Shown one piece after another: positions 15,817-18,943 of a stretch of 18,943 nt of DNA. Under the pieces are notes generated by a model. That model was not told the DNA's origin. It did not search any database and saw only the letters and a program-made list of their open reading frames with translations. Every line of letters starts with the position of its first letter. The stretch's first letter is position 1. The DNA is from Chthonomonas sp. UBA2391 (GTDB lineage Bacteria; Armatimonadota; Fimbriimonadia; Fimbriimonadales; Fimbriimonadaceae). Where the stretch lies: NCBI GenBank assembly GCA_002343825.1, contig DDSL01000003.1, positions 1 to 18,943 on the forward strand, in the 5' to 3' direction. A program made the translations under genes and the position numbers.

Positions 15817-16343
15817 ACTCCTAGCCGGAGTAATTCCGCTTCGGTGACCATCTCCACGTCCAAAGCCTCCACCCAATCCATGATTCTGGGCGAGTCGACA
15901 ATGGAGAGCCTCTCCCAGGCCCCGAGACGATAAACTCCGCACAAAGGTTGCAATCGCCCATTGATAGAGGGAATTGCAGCTTCTTTGTCGCCGAGACGGG
16001 ATTTGAGAGCCCTCGCGACAGCCCCGTCAAAGAGAGGTACATCGCAGGAAAGAACAAAGACAAGATGGCTTGTAGGGCAAAACGTGCGAAGGGCCGCCAG
16101 GGGCCCACGCTCAACCTCATCATCTGGGTGAAACCGGTAACCATCGAGCGGACTGCGACCCAGAATAGTGGGTTCCCAACCGGCTTCCCGTAGCATTCGG
16201 GCTAACCGGACGGCCAGCGGCTCGCTTTCAATCAAGAATGAAGCCTCATCGAAACCCATCCGGCGGCTTGCCCCGCCGGTCAAGAGGACGGAAGACTGGT
16301 CAGCATGATCGATATCATAGTGCGCCCCCGCCTGGCCTTCCAT
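15735..16343 (-). CDS. mobA: MobA, molybdenum cofactor guanylyltransferase
   Basis: About 202 residues. It adds GMP to Mo-molybdopterin to make the MGD needed by the nitrate reductase. LLTGGASRRMG at 20-30 is the nucleotide-binding loop, SCDVPLF the metal-binding Asp motif and VNTPSEL the C-terminal signature. The usual Lys after the loop (DKA) is Glu here (D32-E33-A34). The only in-frame ATG is 16343; this adds about 18 residues encoded by DNA that includes the operator at 16305-16318. TTG at 16283 is an alternative but would cut the first beta strand. It overlaps the regulator gene tail-to-tail by 82 bp and its ATG is 10 bp from the opposing gene start. Confidence 0.85.
   Translation of the reverse strand: MEGQAGAHYDIDHADQSSVLLTGGASRRMGFDEASFLIESEPLAVRLARMLREAGWEPTILGRSPLDGYRFHPDDEVERGPLAALRTFCPTSHLVFVLSCDVPLFDGAVARALKSRLGDKEAAIPSINGRLQPLCGVYRLGAWERLSIVDSPRIMDWVEALDVEMVTEAELLRLGVQPDWCRGVNTPSELKTLLESAKWAVE
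16305..16318. promoter_or_regulatory. FNR-like operator, copy 6 (ATGAT-CGAT-ATCAT)
   Basis: Centre 16311.5, 42.5 bp before the ATG at 16354 on the plus strand, with CATACT at 16341-16346 exactly at -12 to -7. It lies inside the N-terminal codons of the mobA reading frame; no mobA start falls at the expected distance on the minus strand. Confidence 0.84.
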
Positions 16344-16353
16344 ACTCTTGACT

Positions 16354-16674
16354 ATGGCACGGTTGCCAAAACGATATGTCCGGTTCTTTGAAGACTTTCC
16401 CGAGGTCGGGAAGGCCTACGAGACCTATGGAGAAGCAGTCGCAACCGCAGGACCGCTCGACGAAAAGACCCGATGCCTCATGAAACTCGCGATGTCTTTC
16501 GGTGCTCGTCTCGAAGGAGGTGCAAAGAGCCATGCTCACAAGGCCCTCCAAGCTGGGGCAACCGCTGAAGAGTTGCGCCATGTTGCCGTGCTCGCCGCGC
16601 CGACGTTGGGATTCCCGCACATGATGGCTTGCCTTAGCTGGATTGATGCGGTTCTTGAAGGGGAAAAGCCATGA
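16354..16674 (+). CDS. AhpD/carboxymuconolactone-decarboxylase-like protein without the CxxC
   Basis: A 106-residue helical protein. LDEKTRCLMKLAMSFGARLEGG and HAHKALQAGATAEELRHVAVLA follow the AhpD/CMD fold (EGCIxxH...AL.AGAT.EEI). The CxxC that gives AhpD its peroxidase-linked activity is absent; the position reads EGGAKSH. The function is therefore unclear: a structural or redox helper is possible. The start is ATG 16354, placed by the operator distance; a TTG at 16348 would add two residues. Its stop overlaps the start of the NarI-like gene (ATGA), so the two are coupled. Confidence 0.8.
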   Translation: MARLPKRYVRFFEDFPEVGKAYETYGEAVATAGPLDEKTRCLMKLAMSFGARLEGGAKSHAHKALQAGATAEELRHVAVLAAPTLGFPHMMACLSWIDAVLEGEKP

Positions 16675-17711
16675 CTAAGAGTCCACCCAAAAATCCACTC
16701 CCCATCGCGATCATCGGTGGCTTGATTTGTTCACTCGGTCTCCTCGCCGCCGTTTACTTCGGTTCGGGCAAGCTCACTCGCTTCGATTCGCCGCTGGCGG
16801 CTTACACGGCAGCAACCATTTTTGCTGCCTTCGCATTTGCCTACCGTTACTTGATGTGGATTCAAAGACCCGCGACCTGGCGTTACTTTGTCGCTTCGTG
16901 GAAGCTCTTTGTGGAGCCCAAGAAGCTCATTCGGAACATATTCAAGCTTGTCGGTTTGCTGATCAACAATATCGTTCTCCAGAAGTTCATCGGAAAGCGA
17001 AGTACAACTCGGTGGCTCGCCCACATGGGCATGGCATGGGGTTGCTTGATCGCCTTTGCCATTACTTTTCCTTTGAGCTGGGGTTGGATTCAGTTTGGCG
17101 TCGCACCGGATGGATACAACTATCAGGTTGAATTCATGAGCATTCCTCAGTTTGCTTTCGACCCGAACAGTATCGTTGGATGGCTCCTCTTCAATGGCCT
17201 CAACATCAGCGCGTTTCTCGTATTGGGAGGCATTGGCCTCGCAATGCATCGGCGCGTTTTCCAACACGGGGCCCATGCTGTCCAATCCATTGAAAACGAT
17301 TTGATTCCGCTCGTTTTACTTTTTGCGGTTTCCATCACGGGCTTGATGATCACGGCGAGCTACAAACTGATGGGAGGAGCTCACTTTAGCTTCATCTCGC
17401 TGTTGCATGCATTCACCGTGATCATCCTGTTGCTTTGGATGCCGTTCGGCAAGCTCTTTCACGTCATTCAGCGACCGGCTCAGCTTGGGGTTGCTTATTA
17501 CAAGGAAGCGGGCATCGAGGGCCCTAAGGCGGTATGTGCTCGCTCGGGGGATGAGTATCAGTCCAAGCTACACCACGATGATTTGGTCGAGGTGATGAAG
17601 GAAGTCGGCGTGGACTTCGGCGCTCACCAAAACCTGTCACCTGCCGAGAAGCGCAAACTCATCGCCATCAACCAACTCGCAGCAATGGAGGATCGCTCGT
17701 TCGTCGGCTGA
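16671..17711 (+). CDS. NarI/DsrM-like membrane cytochrome b subunit
   Basis: A 346-residue protein with five to six hydrophobic helices (about 10-30, 44-62, 117-137, 168-192, 210-230, 242-262) and a soluble C-terminal tail of about 80 residues. Candidate haem ligands are H118 (RWLAHMG), H193 (AMHRR), H246 (SLLHAF) and H264 (KLFHVIQRP). The H246-H264 spacing of 18 is, from memory, that of the haem-binding His pair in NarI. Such subunits oxidise quinol and pass electrons to an iron-sulphur partner. It is co-translated with the AhpD-like gene and shares the cluster operator, so it is the likely quinol-side module for the four-cluster protein, Rieske protein and nitrate reductase (inference). Confidence 0.75.
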   Translation: MTKSPPKNPLPIAIIGGLICSLGLLAAVYFGSGKLTRFDSPLAAYTAATIFAAFAFAYRYLMWIQRPATWRYFVASWKLFVEPKKLIRNIFKLVGLLINNIVLQKFIGKRSTTRWLAHMGMAWGCLIAFAITFPLSWGWIQFGVAPDGYNYQVEFMSIPQFAFDPNSIVGWLLFNGLNISAFLVLGGIGLAMHRRVFQHGAHAVQSIENDLIPLVLLFAVSITGLMITASYKLMGGAHFSFISLLHAFTVIILLLWMPFGKLFHVIQRPAQLGVAYYKEAGIEGPKAVCARSGDEYQSKLHHDDLVEVMKEVGVDFGAHQNLSPAEKRKLIAINQLAAMEDRSFVG

Positions 17712-17718
17712 GTGAGTA

Positions 17719-17743
17719 ACGCCCTCTCTGGTACGGAGGGCGT
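17719..17743 (+). terminator. Hairpin after the NarI-like gene (possible terminator)
   Basis: A perfect 8-bp stem, ACGCCCTC (17719-17726) with GAGGGCGT (17736-17743), and a 9-nt loop, beginning 8 bp after the stop codon. There is no following T-run, so termination is plausible but not certain. Confidence 0.5.
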
Positions 17744-17758
17744 CATCTGTGCACAACT

Positions 17759-17867
17759 CTAAGTTCAAACTGGCGGCCCCGGAGGGAATCGAACCCCCGA
17801 CGCCCTCCTTAGGACTGACATTTACTAGGTTCAAAGAGGCTAAGATTTCGTCCGCCGTTGAACCTAG
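17759..17867. repeat. Three copies of CTARGTTCAA around the tRNA fragment
   Basis: CTAAGTTCAAA at 17759-17769, CTAGGTTCAAA at 17825-17835 (direct, one mismatch) and TTGAACCTAG at 17858-17867 (inverted). The last two form a perfect 10-bp inverted repeat with a 23-nt spacer. They flank the tRNA fragment and could be integrase or excisionase binding sites, or a hairpin. Confidence 0.5.
17771..17814 (-). repeat. tRNA-Arg(CCT) 3' fragment, likely integration attachment site
   Basis: On the minus strand, 17814-17771 reads as tRNA nucleotides 33-76: loop TCCTAA, 3' anticodon stem GGAGG, variable GCGTC, T arm GGGGG-TTCGATT-CCCTC (four Watson-Crick pairs and one G-U), acceptor strand CGGGGCC, discriminator G, then CCA. 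No D arm, 5' anticodon strand or 5' acceptor strand follows, so it is not a functional tRNA. Fragments running from anticodon loop to CCA are the usual displaced tRNA 3' ends left by tyrosine-recombinase elements. With this orientation the element should lie to the right, with the intact tRNA at its far end (inference). Confidence 0.8.
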
Positions 17868-17889
17868 ATGACCGCCGTTTTCCACCGCG

Positions 17890-17911
17890 TTGGAGAGACC
17901 TTGGAGAGACC
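17890..17911. repeat. Tandem 11-bp direct repeat (TTGGAGAGACC x2)
   Basis: Two exact adjacent copies, 17890-17900 and 17901-17911, in the non-coding stretch right of the tRNA fragment. Possible protein-binding site; no function can be assigned. Confidence 0.6.
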
Positions 17912-17940
17912 AAAAACTCCGCGTCTCACCCAGCTTCATT

Positions 17941-17967
17941 GAACTCTTCGGGAACTCCGAAGAGTTC
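17941..17967. terminator. Strong hairpin, possible terminator
   Basis: A perfect 11-bp inverted repeat, GAACTCTTCGG (17941-17951) and CCGAAGAGTTC (17957-17967), with a 5-nt loop, followed on the plus strand by GCTTTCT. No gene clearly ends into it, so it could instead protect the right-hand operon from read-through or be a recombination structure. Confidence 0.45.
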
Positions 17968-18046
17968 GCTTTCTCCGCGACTAGCGCGTCCAGTGCTGCA
18001 GTGTCCTGGCACTTTTGAAACTTGGTTTACGTCATACTGACGGAAC

Positions 18047-18502
18047 GTGGAAGTTTTCGGCGCGGTGAAATCGGTGGCAGGGCGAGCATTGCTTGCTCTG
18101 GTACTTGTGCTAACCCAGTTCCACTTATGCGAATCAATTTACGTGCGCGACTCTGGCGAAGTTTGCCGAGAGTGCTTGGTCATCGACGATCACGGTGCGG
18201 GTGCAGCTGAAATTGATCAGCCACATGGCGACTGCCATGACTGCTGTGAAATTCGAGAATGCGAGACGCCAAAGGCTTTTGAAACTTCCGCGCCCAGCCA
18301 GCAGTTTGCGTTCGATTTCGCAATTCTCCCCGAGCCTCTAGCTCTGCCGGAGGTCATGGATGGCGGCGTCCCGTGGAAGTCGTTTCCATTTGCTAGCGGG
18401 GCTCCGGCGACCGGACCACCCCTTGTTCACTTATCCCGCGGGCCCCCTAATCTCCTTTTCGTTCAGCCGTCTGCTGGACGCAAGGTCGAGTCTATGGCGT
18501 AG
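18047..18502 (+). CDS. Secreted Cys/His-rich protein of unknown function
   Basis: A 151-residue frame starting at GTG 18047 (GTG 18065 is an alternative). A hydrophobic segment at about 13-27 (RALLALVLVLTQF) looks like a signal peptide or anchor. It is followed by clustered cysteines and histidines: C-R-E-C at about 40-43 and HGDCHDCCEIREC at about 60-72. The C-terminal half is Pro-rich and low in charge. I do not recognise a family. The metal-ligand pattern and the position 44 bp before a TolC-type efflux gene suggest a periplasmic metal-binding or sensing role (inference). No clear Shine-Dalgarno is present. Confidence 0.6.
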   Translation: MEVFGAVKSVAGRALLALVLVLTQFHLCESIYVRDSGEVCRECLVIDDHGAGAAEIDQPHGDCHDCCEIRECETPKAFETSAPSQQFAFDFAILPEPLALPEVMDGGVPWKSFPFASGAPATGPPLVHLSRGPPNLLFVQPSAGRKVESMA

Positions 18503-18546
18503 CCGCTCGTTCTCTGCTCCAGCCCTAAAACGCATTGGAGCATCCA

Positions 18547-18943
18547 TTGAAGAGAACACTCATCATTCCTGTATTGCTGGCATCCGCATTTTGCCAAGCA
18601 CAAACTCAAATCTCAGCCACTGACGCCCTCAAACTGGCGTCACAAAACCGTCCTAGTCTTGCGGCATCTCGACTCGGAGTTGAGCAAGCTCGCCTTTCTG
18701 CGCGGGCATTGAGCGCACTTCCACCGCTCAACCTCGCCGCAGGGGCAAGTTCGCGAAGCGAAGTAGGAGCGACAGACCAAGACCTAGCTCTCACTCAAGA
18801 AATCGACATCTTTGGCAGAAGACGCGCTTCCGGTCGGGTTGGCGAAGCTGACGTACAGCTTGCACTCGCCAGATATCGGAAAGAGGCTGGATTACTCCAA
18901 TCAGAGGTGCTCACCGCGTTTGCCATTGCCGTATCTGCCAGCC
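18547..18943 (+). CDS. TolC/CzcC-type outer-membrane efflux protein, partial (N-terminal 132 codons)
   Basis: The frame opens at TTG 18547, 6 bp after GGAG, and runs off the right edge. Residues 1-18 form a signal peptide (MKRTLIIPVLLASAFCQA). The mature start, ISATDALKLASQNRPSLAASRL, matches the first helical repeat of the outer-membrane efflux family, and LTQEIDIFGRRRASGRVGEA is the typical segment seen in metal-type RND systems (CusC/CzcC), where it forms the outer-membrane tunnel. The other pump subunits would be expected to the right, outside the window. The non-ATG start and the missing end make this gene easy to overlook. Confidence 0.85.
   Translation, partial: MKRTLIIPVLLASAFCQAQTQISATDALKLASQNRPSLAASRLGVEQARLSARALSALPPLNLAAGASSRSEVGATDQDLALTQEIDIFGRRRASGRVGEADVQLALARYRKEAGLLQSEVLTAFAIAVSAS

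Larger units (their letters stand above)
17712..18046. other. Non-coding junction between nitrate cluster and metal-efflux-like genes
   Basis: 335 bp with no convincing gene. It holds, in order, a hairpin after the NarI-like gene, the tRNA 3' fragment, the CTARGTTCAA repeats, a tandem 11-bp repeat and a strong hairpin. A 60-codon frame at 17858-18040 has no recognisable features. No ATGAY-N4-ATCAT operator is seen here. Confidence 0.6.

Noticed and set aside
17771..17860. Complete tRNA gene on the minus strand
   Set aside because: Only nucleotides 33-76 are present; the sequence further 5' cannot form the anticodon stem, D arm or acceptor pairing.
17858..18040. 60-codon plus-strand ORF
   Set aside because: It spans the tandem repeat and hairpin, has no domain-like features and no Shine-Dalgarno.
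1..18943. CRISPR array, insertion sequence or transposase
   Set aside because: No regularly spaced repeats, transposase motifs or terminal inverted repeats were seen; the only mobile-element sign is the tRNA fragment and nearby short repeats.

Overview
The window is a nitrate-metabolism and molybdenum-cofactor island from a Gram-negative-type (diderm) bacterium of moderate to high GC. A TolC-type outer-membrane protein and a partial outer-membrane barrel support the diderm call. The gene mix, the frequent gene fusions and the apparent leaderless starts remind me of Armatimonadota/Fimbriimonadia, but no rRNA or ribosomal gene is present to prove this.

Layout. Positions 1-1035 (-) hold most of an alginate-export-type porin that runs off the left edge. 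A (+) operon at 1168-2510 encodes a four-cluster [4Fe-4S] protein, a Tat-type Rieske protein and a small two-helix membrane protein. It converges on a (-) operon (5146-2514) of a cytoplasmic NarB/NasA-type nitrate reductase and a hemerythrin. Next comes a long (-) operon with ATGA/GTGA overlaps, 10612-5192: moaA, moaC-mogA fusion, moeA, moaD, moaE-moeB-rhodanese fusion, and a TSUP permease. Divergent from moaA are two nitrate/nitrite transporters (10695-12182 and 12306-13637), an NnrS-like protein and a Crp/Fnr-family regulator. mobA (-) ends against the regulator and starts against a (+) pair: an AhpD-like protein and a NarI-like cytochrome b subunit (to 17711).

Together these genes cover nitrate entry and nitrite export, catalysis, electron delivery from quinol, full Mo-bis-MGD synthesis, NO-related proteins and regulation. 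No nitrite reductase is present.

The main regulatory signal is a 14-bp palindrome, ATGAY-N4-ATCAT, found six times, once before each transcription unit. In most cases its centre is 41.5-42.5 bp from the start codon. This is the class II activator distance, so most of these mRNAs would be leaderless. The Crp/Fnr-like gene inside the cluster is the obvious candidate to bind it.

Right of 17711 the content changes. A 44-nt fragment matching the 3' part of a tRNA-Arg(CCT), from the anticodon loop to CCA, lies at 17771-17814 among short repeats. This is typical of an integrated-element attachment site. Beyond it are a secreted Cys/His-rich protein and the start of a TolC-type efflux gene, likely cargo of an element that extends rightwards out of the window.
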